Shown here in pieces: positions 1 through 10,200 of a stretch of 64,000 nt of DNA. This stretch comes from Trebonia sp035571275. GTDB lineage: Bacteria > Actinomycetota > Actinomycetes > Streptosporangiales > Streptosporangiaceae. The translations under genes were made by a program, and so were the position numbers. Every line of letters starts with the position of its first letter. Position 1 is the first letter of the stretch. The notes beneath the pieces were generated by a model. It was not told the origin of the DNA, did not search any database, and saw only the letters and a program-made list of their open reading frames with translations. The stretch lies in the NCBI GenBank assembly GCA_035571275.1, contig DATMKQ010000412.1, forward strand, positions 1 to 64,000. Reading direction: 5' to 3'.

Positions 1-457
1 AGGCGGGCACGGGCGCGCGCGCGGGGGCGGGGGCGGGGGCGGGGGCGGGCACGCGCAGATAAGCGGGGAGGCTGGTGCCCGCGTACGGGATGTGCACAAG
101 CCTGGCGGGCGGGGTCAGGGCGGCGGCGCCGTTGCGGTAGCAGGCGACGGCGCGGTCGTGCGCGGCGCGCTGTTCGTCCGGGTGGTCGACGAAGACGAAC
201 TTGCCCCAGTGCCAGGCCAGCGCGGCGCGCCGCCAGGCGCCGGCGGCCGTCTGGAGATGGCCGGCGTCTTCGGCGCTTTCCGCCAGCTGCTCGTAGCGCA
301 GGGCGGTGCTCCCCCACTCCCGGCACCAGTCGTCCCAGCGGGTGATCCGGCTCATCGTCGCGGTGAAGTCGCCGTAGTCGGTGCCGTTGGCCGTGAAGCG
401 GGCACCCCAGTGCGCCGCCGCGGCGGCGACCCGTTCGTCCGGTTGGTCCAGTGTCAC
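1..457 (-). CDS. Alpha/beta hydrolase, N-terminal part (runs off the left edge)
   Basis: The minus-strand frame is open from a GTG at 457 to the window edge, giving about 152 residues. The start is preceded by a weak GGCAGG. The N-terminus is helical and rich in Trp, Arg and Glu (motifs such as TRWDDWCREWG and AALAWHWGKFVF). It is followed by LVHIPYAGTSLPAYLRVP, the first strands of an alpha/beta-hydrolase core. This order of helical cap then core matches the 2,6-dihydropseudooxynicotine hydrolase/FrsA-like esterase group. The catalytic Ser, Asp and His lie outside the window, so activity cannot be confirmed. The last visible part is an Ala-Pro dipeptide run encoded by a GGGGGC repeat, in a loop where such proteins vary. 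Confidence 0.7.
   Translation of the reverse strand, partial: MTLDQPDERVAAAAAHWGARFTANGTDYGDFTATMSRITRWDDWCREWGSTALRYEQLAESAEDAGHLQTAAGAWRRAALAWHWGKFVFVDHPDEQRAAHDRAVACYRNGAAALTPPARLVHIPYAGTSLPAYLRVPAPAPAPAPARAPVPA
23..46. repeat. GGGGGC hexanucleotide microsatellite, 4 units
   Basis: Four perfect GGGGGC units lie in tandem within an alternating GC tract. Read on the minus strand they encode Ala-Pro dipeptides inside the hydrolase at the left edge. The array is in frame, so changes in unit number would only alter loop length. Confidence 0.7.
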
Positions 458-698
458 CCTGCCGATCCTAGACGCCGGCCTGGGCGCCGGCCTGCCTGGT
501 CGAGGAGCGTGGATCGGTTTCCAGGTCATAGCATGGAAAGTGATCCATGATAATCAAAAACGCGTTCGGGCTGGCGGCCCAACGGGAACACGGCGGAGGG
601 GGCGGGGGTTTACCAAACCGCGGCTGACTCCCGTGTGCGCGCTGGCACTTTACGGGTGCGGCCGTCACCTGGCGGCGAGACTACGCGAAAATGAGGGC

Positions 699-2720
699 AT
701 GACCGAGTCCCAGGCCGACGCGCGGCGCAACACCGAGCCGGAACAGCAAGACGGCCGGCGAGACGGCCTGCAAGGGGCCCGGCCAGCTGGCAGCGGAGCC
801 GAGCCGCGGATCACCATCGGCGGTGAGCCGCGGACGGACAGCGGCGATGAGCAGCAGGGCGGCCGCACGCTGTGGAGGCCGGTGCGGCTGACGCCGCTTC
901 GGCAGTTCCTGCGCACCGAGACTGGCAGCGCCGCCTTGCTCGCCGGGGCGACGCTGGCCGCGCTGATCTGGGCGAACATCAGCAACGCCAGTTACCAGCA
1001 CTTCTGGGACACCGGGCTGCTGATCCGCGAGGGCGGCCACGGCATCTCCATGGACCTGCGAACGTTCGTGAACTCCGGGCTGATGACGCTGTTCTTCCTG
1101 GTCGTCGGGCTGGAAGCGCGGCGCGAATGGGACATGGGCGAGCTGCGGATCCGGAGCAGGCTGACGCTGCCGCTGCTGGCGGGGCTTGGCGGCATGCTCG
1201 TCCCGATCGCGATCTTCCTCGCGTTCAACGTCGGCCGGCCAACCGCGCACGGCTGGGGCACCACGATGTCCACCGACACCGCGTTCGCGCTCGGCGCGCT
1301 GGCGCTCGCGGGCGGCAGCCGGCTGCCCGACCGGGTGCGCACCTACCTGCTGACCTTCTCCGTCGTCGACGACCTGGCCGGCATCGCGGTCATCGCCATC
1401 TTCTACAGCAGCCACGTCAAGGTGGTGCCGCTGATCCTCGGCGCCGCCCTGCTCGCGGTCAGCGGTTACCTCAGGCGGCGCGGGAACCGCAACGGCCCGC
1501 TCTACCTGCTGCTCGGACTGGGCGCCTGGGCGGCGTTCTTCAACTCCGGGATCGACCCGATCGTCACCGGGCTGGTCATCGGCCTGCTGACGTGCGCGTA
1601 CCCGGCCACGCGGGCGGACCTGGAGCAGGCCACCGACACGTTCCGGCTGTTCCGTGAGCAGCCCACCGCGCGGCTCGCGGAAGAAGCGCGCGAGGTGGTC
1701 AGGACCGCCATCTCGCCGAACGAGCGGCTCCAGGAGTTCTACCACCCGTGGACCAGCTACGTGATCGTCCCGCTGTTCGCGCTGGCCAACGCCGGCATCG
1801 TGATCAGCGGGTCGTTCCTGGCGAAGGCGTATACCTCGCCGGTCACGCTCGGCATCATGATCGGATACCTGGTCGGCAAGCCGGTGGGCACCGTGGGCAC
1901 CGCGTGGCTGGTCAGCAAGTTCACGAAGAAGAAGCTCGCTCCCCCCATCGGCTGGGGCGCGGTCACCGGCGTCGGCGCGGTGGCCGCCATCGGGTTCACC
2001 GTCTCGCTGCTGATCGCCTCGCTCGCGTTCACCGGCACCGAACTCGCCGAGGCCAAGCTCGGCATCCTGTCCAGCGCCATCGGCGCGACGATCCTGACGT
2101 GGGCGATCTTCCGCGGGATCAACCTGCTGTCGCCGCGGTCCCGGCTTCGTGCGCTGCTGGGCACCGGAACGTCGATCACCGACCTGGCCGTGCCCGTCGA
2201 CCCGGAACGGGACCACATCCGCGGCCCGGAGACCTCGCTCGTCACGCTCGTCGAGTACGGCGACTTCGAGTGCCCGTACTGCGGTCAGGCCGAGCCGGCG
2301 GTCCGCGAGCTGCTCAGGGAGCACGGCGAGCTGCGGTTCGTGTTCCGGCATCTGCCGCTCACCGACGTGCATCCGCACGCGCAGCTAGCCGCCGAGGCGG
2401 CCGAGGCGGCGGACAGGCAGGGCAAGTTCTGGGAGATGCACGACATGCTGATGGACCACCAGGGCGCGCTGACCACGCGGGACCTGGTGCGGTACGGGGA
2501 GGACCTGGGCCTTGACACGGCGAAGTTCAGCGCCGACTTGAAAAAGCACGTGGGCGCGGCACGGGTCGCGGAAGACGTCGACTCCGCGGACCTGGCTACC
2601 GTGTCCGGCACCCCGACGTTCTTCATCAACGGCAAGCGGCACTACGGCGCGTACGACCTCGCGACCCTGCAGGACGCGGTGCGCACCGCCAAGGGCCGCG
2701 CGTACATCGGCGCGAGCTGA
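699..2720 (+). CDS. nhaA: Na+/H+ antiporter NhaA fused to a C-terminal DsbA-like thioredoxin domain
   Basis: This 673-residue protein starts at the ATG at 699 (GAGGG just upstream); the frame is open further upstream but looks non-coding. Residues 1-60 are a charged, disordered cytoplasmic tail. Residues about 65-490 form the multi-pass NhaA antiporter, with the ion-binding aspartates in MSTDTAFALG and the paired Asp224-Asp225 in VVDDLAGI, equivalent to the essential pair of E. coli NhaA. Residues about 505-670 form a DsbA/thioredoxin_4-like domain with a CPYC redox centre (Cys525, Cys528) and a cis-Pro loop in SGTPTFFING. The family exchanges protons for sodium across the membrane. The fusion suggests thiol-redox control of the antiporter or an anchored disulfide enzyme; that link is inference. 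Confidence 0.93.
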   Translation: MTESQADARRNTEPEQQDGRRDGLQGARPAGSGAEPRITIGGEPRTDSGDEQQGGRTLWRPVRLTPLRQFLRTETGSAALLAGATLAALIWANISNASYQHFWDTGLLIREGGHGISMDLRTFVNSGLMTLFFLVVGLEARREWDMGELRIRSRLTLPLLAGLGGMLVPIAIFLAFNVGRPTAHGWGTTMSTDTAFALGALALAGGSRLPDRVRTYLLTFSVVDDLAGIAVIAIFYSSHVKVVPLILGAALLAVSGYLRRRGNRNGPLYLLLGLGAWAAFFNSGIDPIVTGLVIGLLTCAYPATRADLEQATDTFRLFREQPTARLAEEAREVVRTAISPNERLQEFYHPWTSYVIVPLFALANAGIVISGSFLAKAYTSPVTLGIMIGYLVGKPVGTVGTAWLVSKFTKKKLAPPIGWGAVTGVGAVAAIGFTVSLLIASLAFTGTELAEAKLGILSSAIGATILTWAIFRGINLLSPRSRLRALLGTGTSITDLAVPVDPERDHIRGPETSLVTLVEYGDFECPYCGQAEPAVRELLREHGELRFVFRHLPLTDVHPHAQLAAEAAEAADRQGKFWEMHDMLMDHQGALTTRDLVRYGEDLGLDTAKFSADLKKHVGAARVAEDVDSADLATVSGTPTFFINGKRHYGAYDLATLQDAVRTAKGRAYIGAS

Positions 2721-2783
2721 TCTTGATACCAGCGCGCTGCCTATGATTGGGGCGGCGAATCGCGGGAGTGAAAGGGCGGTGGC

Positions 2784-3998
2784 GTGGCCGGCAACAGCAT
2801 CGCGATCACGGGCGGGCGTGTCGTTCCCATCGAGGGTGATCCCATCGACGACGGAACTGTGCTGGTGGTTGACGGCAAGATCGCGGCCGTGTCTGGCCCC
2901 GGTTTCACGGTCCCGCCCGGCGCGGACGTCGTGGACGCGGCAGGCAAGTGGGTGCTGCCCGGCTTCATCGACGCGCATGCCCATCTGGGCGTCTACGAGG
3001 AAGGCGAAGGCTGGGCCGGCACCGACAGCAACGAGCTGACCGGCCCCGTGCAGGCACACGTCAGGGTGGTTGACGCGATCAACCCCGCGGACGAGGGTTT
3101 CCGCGACGCGATCGCCGGCGGGGTGCTCGCGGTAAACATCAACCCCGGTTCTGGCAACCCGATCGGCGGGCAGACGGCCGCGATCCGCTGCTGGGGCCGC
3201 ACCGTGGAAGACATGGTGCTGCGCGAGCCGGCGGGCCTGAAGTCGGCACTGGGCGAGAACCCCAAGCGGGTCTACGGGGACAGGAAGGAAACCCCGTCCA
3301 CCCGGCTTGGCACGGCGGCCGTGATCAGGTCGGCTTTTGTGGAAGCCAGCAACTACCTCGCCAAGCAAGCGGCGGAAAACCACTCTTCAGAACGGAACGG
3401 GCCGACTCCCAGGGATCTCAAACTCGAGGCCCTTGGCCGCGTGCTGCGCCGGGAGATCCCCTGGCGCCAGCACTGCCACCGTGCCGACGACATAGCGACC
3501 GCGATGCGGCTGGCGCGGGAGTTCGGGTACGAGCTGGTGATCGACCACGGCACGGAGGCGCACCTGCTGGCGGACAGGATCGCCGCGGCGGGAATCCCCG
3601 TCGTGATCGGGCCGCTGTTCACCTCGCGGTCCAAGGTGGAACTGCGGAACAGGTCGCTGGCCAACCCGGGACGGCTCGCCGCCGCCGGCGTGACGATCGC
3701 GATCACCACCGACCATCCCGTCGTGCCGGTGCACTTCCTCATTCACCAGGCGACGCTGGCGGTCAAGGAGGGGCTGGATCCGGTCACGGCGCTGCGCGCG
3801 GTGACGATTAATCCGGCGCGGATCATTGGCGTGGCGGACCGGCTCGGGTCGCTGACTGTCGGTAAGGACGCGGACCTGGTCATCTGGTCCGGCGACCCGC
3901 TGGACGTCATGTCACGCGCCGAAGCGGCGTACCTCGGCGGCCGGGAGATCTACCGGTACGACTATGAGTCCCGGCTGGGGGCATTCGCTACCCCGTGA
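2784..3998 (+). CDS. Amidohydrolase, imidazolonepropionase-like
   Basis: The 404-residue protein starts at a GTG at 2784 behind an AAAGGGCGG stretch. It has the small beta-sandwich seen at both ends of composite-domain amidohydrolases (N-terminal GRVVPIEGDPIDDG, C-terminal GSLTVGKDADLVIWSGDP). Between them is a TIM barrel with the metal motif DAHAH near residue 60, further metal ligands in RQHCHRADD and VIDHGTEAHLL, and the catalytic Asp in TTDHP. The subgroup often hydrolyses imidazolone- or dipeptide-type substrates; the substrate here cannot be read. It converges on the RHS immunity gene with a 30-base gap. Confidence 0.85.
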   Translation: MAGNSIAITGGRVVPIEGDPIDDGTVLVVDGKIAAVSGPGFTVPPGADVVDAAGKWVLPGFIDAHAHLGVYEEGEGWAGTDSNELTGPVQAHVRVVDAINPADEGFRDAIAGGVLAVNINPGSGNPIGGQTAAIRCWGRTVEDMVLREPAGLKSALGENPKRVYGDRKETPSTRLGTAAVIRSAFVEASNYLAKQAAENHSSERNGPTPRDLKLEALGRVLRREIPWRQHCHRADDIATAMRLAREFGYELVIDHGTEAHLLADRIAAAGIPVVIGPLFTSRSKVELRNRSLANPGRLAAAGVTIAITTDHPVVPVHFLIHQATLAVKEGLDPVTALRAVTINPARIIGVADRLGSLTVGKDADLVIWSGDPLDVMSRAEAAYLGGREIYRYDYESRLGAFATP

Positions 3999-4028
3999 GC
4001 CGACCGTCTCGCGAGCCTCGTATCGATT

Positions 4029-4298
4029 TCACGGATATGGTTGCGGCTCAAGGCCCTCTTCGCCATTCCACCACCGCGCGTTCGGCCCGTAGTAGATCGT
4101 CTTGGCCCAGTATGGAGGCTCCTCATGCTGGAGCAGATTGACATCTAGTTCCCGGCTGAAGTCGTGGCCAGACCAAAAACGGTTCAGGCGGCCCGCGGCC
4201 TCCGCTCGCGTTATCGGGAACAACAAGACCATTTCGCGAACGATTTCCTCGAAATACTCCTGCGCTGCCTCGGTACCGGTGACCTTAATATCTGTCAT
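4029..4298 (-). CDS. Small acidic protein, candidate immunity protein for the RHS toxin
   Basis: This 89-residue protein is rich in aromatic and acidic residues (HEEPPYWAKTIYYG, RWWNGEEGLEPQPYP). Its ATG overlaps the stop codon of the RHS gene (ATGA, 4295-4298), so the two are translationally coupled. Genes immediately 3' of polymorphic-toxin genes usually encode the cognate immunity protein, and this is the only gene in that position. The local base composition is visibly less GC-rich than the RHS body, as is common for exchangeable toxin-tip/immunity modules. I do not recognise a named immunity family, so the role rests on position. Confidence 0.7.
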   Translation of the reverse strand: MTDIKVTGTEAAQEYFEEIVREMVLLFPITRAEAAGRLNRFWSGHDFSRELDVNLLQHEEPPYWAKTIYYGPNARWWNGEEGLEPQPYP

Positions 4299-7200
4299 GG
4301 CTGCAAGTACCCGTTCAGAAGGTTCACCGCGTTCTCCGTGTGGAACGAGATCTGATTTCCGAAGGTGATGGGTTCTTTACCGGCAAGAAAATCGCGTGGG
4401 TTGGCCAGGAGCGGTCCCTCGACATAGTCATACGAGTGCATCGGCCCGCCCGATCTCATTGAGGACACCATGTCCAGGTAGTCGCTGTCCGCCCCCGGGA
4501 ACACCCGTCCGGACAGGTTATCGAACATGCTCGACGGCACGCTGTAGCGGAGCACGGTGCCGGACTCGCCGTATCGCTGCGCAGCCCAAGTCGCGGCCTG
4601 CTCAGGGTCACGGGTCGTGTAGAAGCCCCGTCCGAAGTCAACGTTGGCCCTTCCCGCGCTGAGGTCGATCCCATTGCCTCTGATGTTCGATGCGGACTCT
4701 GCGCTGGTGCCATGGTAAAGGTCGATATTGTCTGGCGCGCCCTGGCCGCCCTCGTCGACGGTCGCGCCGCCTCGGGCCACGGCGTCGTCGGCCGCCGTGC
4801 TGGCGGTGGCGTCGGCGGTGGTGGCGGCCGACTCGGTGGTCGTGGAGACCGCCTCTTCTGTCGCGCTGGTGGCCAGCGCGTCGCCGGCCTCGGCGGCGCC
4901 CGAGCCAAGCACCGTGCCGGCCAGGCCGGACAGCAGCGAGGTGGCACCCTCGGCCAGGCCGCCGGACAGGGCGCCGACCGCCGCGCCGGCCAGCGCCGAC
5001 TCGCCCAGGCCTGACCAGGAGAACTTGCCGGTCTGCGCGGCGGTTATCGCATACGACACCGCGTTGCCCGCCGCCCCGGCTATCGCGGCACAGCCTATCG
5101 TTCCGGCTCCGGCGGTCACGGCCTCACACCCGGCGAACGCCGCCACCGACACCGCGACCGCGGCGATCGTCGCGGCATGGTGCTCGACGTAGTGAACCGT
5201 CGCTGTCGCCGCGCGGGCCACGTAGTGATAGGCCGTGGTGACCGCGTGGGTGACCGTCTGATATCCGGCCGCCGCCCACTTCGCCGCGTCGTGATAGGCC
5301 CGCGACCCCGCTTGCGCCACCGTATGCCAGGCCGCCCGCGCGCCGTGGGCGCCCCAGTTGGCCGCGTCCTCCACCGCCCGCGACGTATCTCGGACCGCTA
5401 GCCGGGCCGCCTCGGCGGTGTACTTGGCCACCATGTCCGCTGCCTGCATCGCGTAATGCACGGCCGCGTGGACGTACGACTCCGCTCGGTGCAGGTCACA
5501 GGACGGGCTGAACCACGACGTCCACCCGCTGCACGAGGACTCCTGCTGCTGTGCCTGCTGCACCTGCTGCTGCGCCCGCTGGTCTTGGGACGCCCAGTAC
5601 GAGGCCTGCTGCTGTGCCGCCTGACAGGCGGCGTTGCAGGCGTTTTGCGCAGCCTGGATCGCGTCGTACTGATGGATGATTGCCTGCACCGACCCGCAGC
5701 CGTAGTCGTCGCAAATCATGAGCATGTGCCCGGACGGGTCGGTGCCGGTGAGCGGGTTGTCGGCGGCGTACGCGAACGGGTTCCCGGCCGCCGGGTCCGG
5801 CACCGGGTTCACGGTGACGGTGTCCTTGTCCTGGAACCCGCCCGTGCCCGGGTTGTACCAGCGGGCGCCCATCTGCACCTTGCCCGTCGCCGGGTCGGTG
5901 AACTGCGACTGGTAACCCAGCGACCCGGCCAGCGAGGATCCGGTGAGCACGTTCCCCCACGGGTCGTAGCCAGCCGACCAGGAAAGGCTTGCGCCCGAGG
6001 CTTTGAACTGGCCGACCACGTCGGTGTGCTGGTCGGTGTAGTCGAGCACTCCCTGCGATGGGGAGCCGCCGACCACACCGGTGCCGGTCAGCGTCCCGTC
6101 CGGGTCCCACGTGTACGTGGCCGCCCCGTCGGAGGTGAGCTGGTCGCTGTCGCCCTGGTACGACAGCGGCGTCACGCCGCCCGACCCGGTGGTGACCTGC
6201 ACATCCCGGCCAAGCGCGTCATACAGGTAGGACTGCGTGCCTTCCGTGACCTGCTGTCCGTACGCGTCCGTCGTGAACGACGCCGTTCCCGACGAGGTGG
6301 CCTCCGACGCCAGCGCGCCGTTCGCGGAATAGCTGTAGCCGTTGGTGCCGTCGTTGGTGAGTTCGTCGCGAGCGTCGTAGGTGTAGGTCTTCGACCCCGC
6401 CTGGGTCAAGTTCCCCGCCGGGTCGTACGCGTAGCTGGTCGTCGTGGGTCCGTTGTTCCACGACGTCAGCCGGTTCGCCTCGTCGTAGGTGTAGGTGTTC
6501 GTGGCGGACCCCGCGAACGCGGACGAGGTGGTCTTCGACGTCAGGTTCCCGTTCGGGTCGTATCCGTAGCTAATCGACCCGACCGTCTGGCCGGAGGAGG
6601 TGGCCAGCGTGTCCGACGTCAGCTCGTGCAGGCTGTTGTATCCGAACGCGCGGACATCGGCGCCCGCGCCGTAACTGATCTGCGATAGCTGCGACAGGCT
6701 GTTGTAGCTGTAGGTGAGCGTGCTGCCCGTGGCCGGGTCCGACATCGACGCCAGCCGGCCGTCGTTGTCGTAGCCGTAGGTGGCGGTCCCCGCCGGGGTG
6801 GCGGCGGAGGCGAGCTGGCCGTCCCCGTCGTAGGTGAACGAGGACGATCCCGCCGAACCTGAGGCGGTCAGCAGCAGGCCCTCGTCGTCGTAAGTGAACG
6901 ACTCGCTGGTGGCGTTCGACGGCTGGGACTGCGGGGCGGTGTTGGACGTAGACGCCGAGGTCATGTTCCCGGCCAGGTCGTAGCCGAACGACCGGCCCGC
7001 CGTGACGGCGCTCGCTCCCGACCCCGACTGCCCGGTCAGGTCGCCCACGCTGTCGTAGGAGTCGCTGGCGGTCACCCCGCCGGGCTCGGTGAGCGTCACC
7101 GGCCGGCCGTCCGCGTCGTAGGAGGTAGTGAATGTCGACTGGGCCGCCGTCGGGTAGGCCGCCGTAGTCGGCTCGATCCGCGACTCTGGCAGGTTCCAGG

Positions 7201-10200
7201 AGTTGTACGTCGTCCACCACTGGTTCCCGTTCCCGTCGGTGTACAGGGTCTGGTTCCCGGCCGCGTCGTATCCGAACGACGTCGTGATCGCCGACGTCGG
7301 GGTCACCGGCTGCACTTCCTGGGTCACGTCACCCGCGGCGTCATACCTGTAGCTGGTCGTGTTTCCCCGGTAGTCCGTCGACGCGATCAGGTTCCCGTCG
7401 CTGTCGTAGGCCGCCGAATCGGAACGCAGTGCCGCGCCGGACGCTGACAAGTCGGTCGATCCCGTCTGCCGGCCAGCCTCGTCGAACGCGTCCGTTGTCT
7501 GCGTCCCGTCCGGATAGGTGACCGACGTGCGGTCCCCCGCGGGGTCGTAGCCGTAACTGGTCTTGTTCCCGGCCCCGTCGGTCACCGTGACCGGCTCCCC
7601 GGCCGCGTCATAGGCGTAGGACGTGGTCACCCCGTCCGGCGACGTGGACGACGACAGCCAGCCGCCCGTCCCGTACGCGTAGTCGGTCGTGTTCGCCGCG
7701 GCCGACGGGTAGCGCTCCAGCTGGGTCGAGGTGATCGCGCGGCCCATGTAGTCATACGTGGCCTGCGTCTGCGCCCCGGTCGGGCCGGTGACCGACAGCT
7801 GGTCGCCGTTCGTGTCGTAGGTGTAGTGGGTTACCCCGCCGTTCGGGGCGGTCACGGTCGCCACGTCGCCGAGCTGGTCGTAGGTGTAGGCCGTCTGGTT
7901 GTCGAGCGGGTCGGTCTGGGCGGTGACCTGCCCGAGAGAGTTGTACGTCGTCGACGACTGCGAGCTGATCGGCGACGACGACCCCGGCGGGGTGTACGGC
8001 GGCGCGGTCACCGACACGGCCCGGCCGTCCGCGTCATAAGCGGTGACCGTCACGTTCCCGTTGGCGTCCGACGATTCGGCGGGCTCGCCGAACGTGTCGT
8101 AACCCGTCATGGTCGTCGGCGCGGTCGCGGTGGCGGAGCCACCGTAGACCTGGGTCGTCATCGTGGGCCCGGTGGTCACGGCCAGCCGGCCGGCCTCGTC
8201 GTAGGAGTAGTGCGTGACGTTGCCGTCCGGGTCGGTCATCGAGGTCGGCAGCCCGCGCTCGTCGAGCGTCCAGGTCGTGGTCAGCCGGTCCTCCCCGGCC
8301 GGAATGCCGCCTCTTCCCGCGCCGTACAGCGCCGACACCTGGGCCGCGGACACCACGTACGGGTACACCTGCACGTTGGCGATCTGCCCGTTGACCCAGT
8401 CGGTGGGGTTTCCGTCCCACAGGCCGCGCCCGATCGTCAGCGGCCCGGACGACGCCCACTTCGTGGTGTCGGTCGCGGTGCCGGACAATGTGCCGTTCAC
8501 GTACAGGCCCATCGCTCCGGTCGACGCGTTGTAGGTGCCGACGAGGTGCGTCCAGGTGCCGGTCACGGCGGCCGACGAGGACATCGCCCTGGTAGTGGTC
8601 GTGCCGGTCGCGTCGCTGTTGTTGTGCGCCAGGTTCCAGTCCCCGGTCGTGGGGTCGAACTGCAGGTTGAACGCGCTGTCCGCGGTGCCGTCCTGGCCGA
8701 CCACCGTTTGGAATCCCGAGGTCGACGCCAGGTCCACCCACGCGGACACGGAATACGAGGCCGTGGTCGAAAGCACGCCGCTGGCCGTGGCGAACGACCC
8801 GCTCGTGCCGTTCAACGTGGCCGACCCCGAACTCCACGTCACTCCCGAGGACCGGGTCGCCGGGTTCCCGTTGCCCGAGTCATCGGCCGCGATCGTCGGG
8901 TAGTAGTTGGCCGGGACGCCTGTCCCGTCGGTGAGCGGCCACCATCCGGACGGGGCGAGCGCGGCGTTGTCGTCATGCACGCTCTGCGAGGTCATGTTGC
9001 CCAGGCCGTCGTACGTGTAGTCGGTGACTCGGGCCGGCGTGCCCGCGGAACCGGACAGCGACTGCGTGATGACCTGGTCGTCGGGTGAGTAGGTGAGGTT
9101 CGTGACCCGGTCGAGCCCGGACGGGTCGAGGGTCTGCGACGTGGCCCGGTCCGCCGCGTCCACCGTGTAGTCAGTGGTCGTGGCGCCGTTGTTCGTCACC
9201 TGGGTGATCAGGTTCCCCGCGGCGTCGTAGGTGTTCGCCTGCTCGGTGAATGACGCGCCGCCCGGGCTGGTGCGCGTGATGGTGGCGACCAGGCCGTTGT
9301 CCGTGTAGCCGTAGGAGGTGACGTTACCCATCGAGTCGGTGATCGAGACCATGCGGCCCGCCGGGTCGTAAGCGCGCGAAGACTCCACCAGGTTCACCGG
9401 TGCGGACGGATTCGCCGGATCCCCCGTGTAGTTATCGAGGGTGACGGTGTCAAGGCGGCCGTCGGCGTCGTAGACGTAACTGGTGACGTTGCCCGCCGGG
9501 TCGGACTGGGTCGCGAGGTCGCCGTAGGCGTCGTAGGTGTACTTCGTGACCGCGCCGGTGGCGTCGGTGGAGGACGCCAGCAGGTCGTGGCTGTCATAGG
9601 TGTACGACACGGTGCGCGAGGCGTCCCCGCCGGTGGTGTCGGCCACCGTCTGGGACAGCACGTTCCCGTCGGCGTCGTACGTCGTGGTGATCTGCGCGGT
9701 GTGCACCGCGCCGGTGACCCGGTCGGTGACCGGTGGGTCGGTCTCGGTGACGACCTGCCCCATCTGGTTGTACGCGTAAGACGTGACGAGCCCGTTCGGG
9801 TAACTGTTGGAGATGACCGTCTTGGCCAGGACGCGCCCGATCCCGTCGTAGGTGTACTGGGTGACCTGCCCGTCGGGGTCGGTGACCTGCGCGACGTCCC
9901 CGTCGGCGTAGTACAGGGTGTCGGTGATCTCGCCGCCCGGGGAGGTTTCCTGGTAAGGCAGCCCCGCGGGCGGGACCGCACCCTGGTAGCCGCCCGTCGT
10001 GCCGGTCCCGGTCGTGTAGGCGTAGCTGGTGGTCCGGCCGGAGGTGAAGCCGGGCACCGGCGGGGTCGTCTCGGCAGTCAGGTCGCCGCTGGTGTCGTAG
10101 GTGTAGACCGTCAGGTACCTGTTGTCGGACGCCGAGGAGGACCGGCCGTCCCGCGCCGTCAGCAGCATGTCGTTGCGCGGGTCCGCCGCCGGAGACTGTG

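Noticed and set aside
681..2378. A 565-codon open frame on the minus strand opposite nhaA
   Set aside because: It is Arg/Gln/Gly/Asp-rich with no fold or motif, and mirrors the third-position GC of nhaA; it is a composition artefact.
5456..9088. Long plus-strand open frames inside the RHS gene
   Set aside because: They are low-complexity Arg/Val/Gly frames that follow the periodicity of the YD repeats on the true strand.
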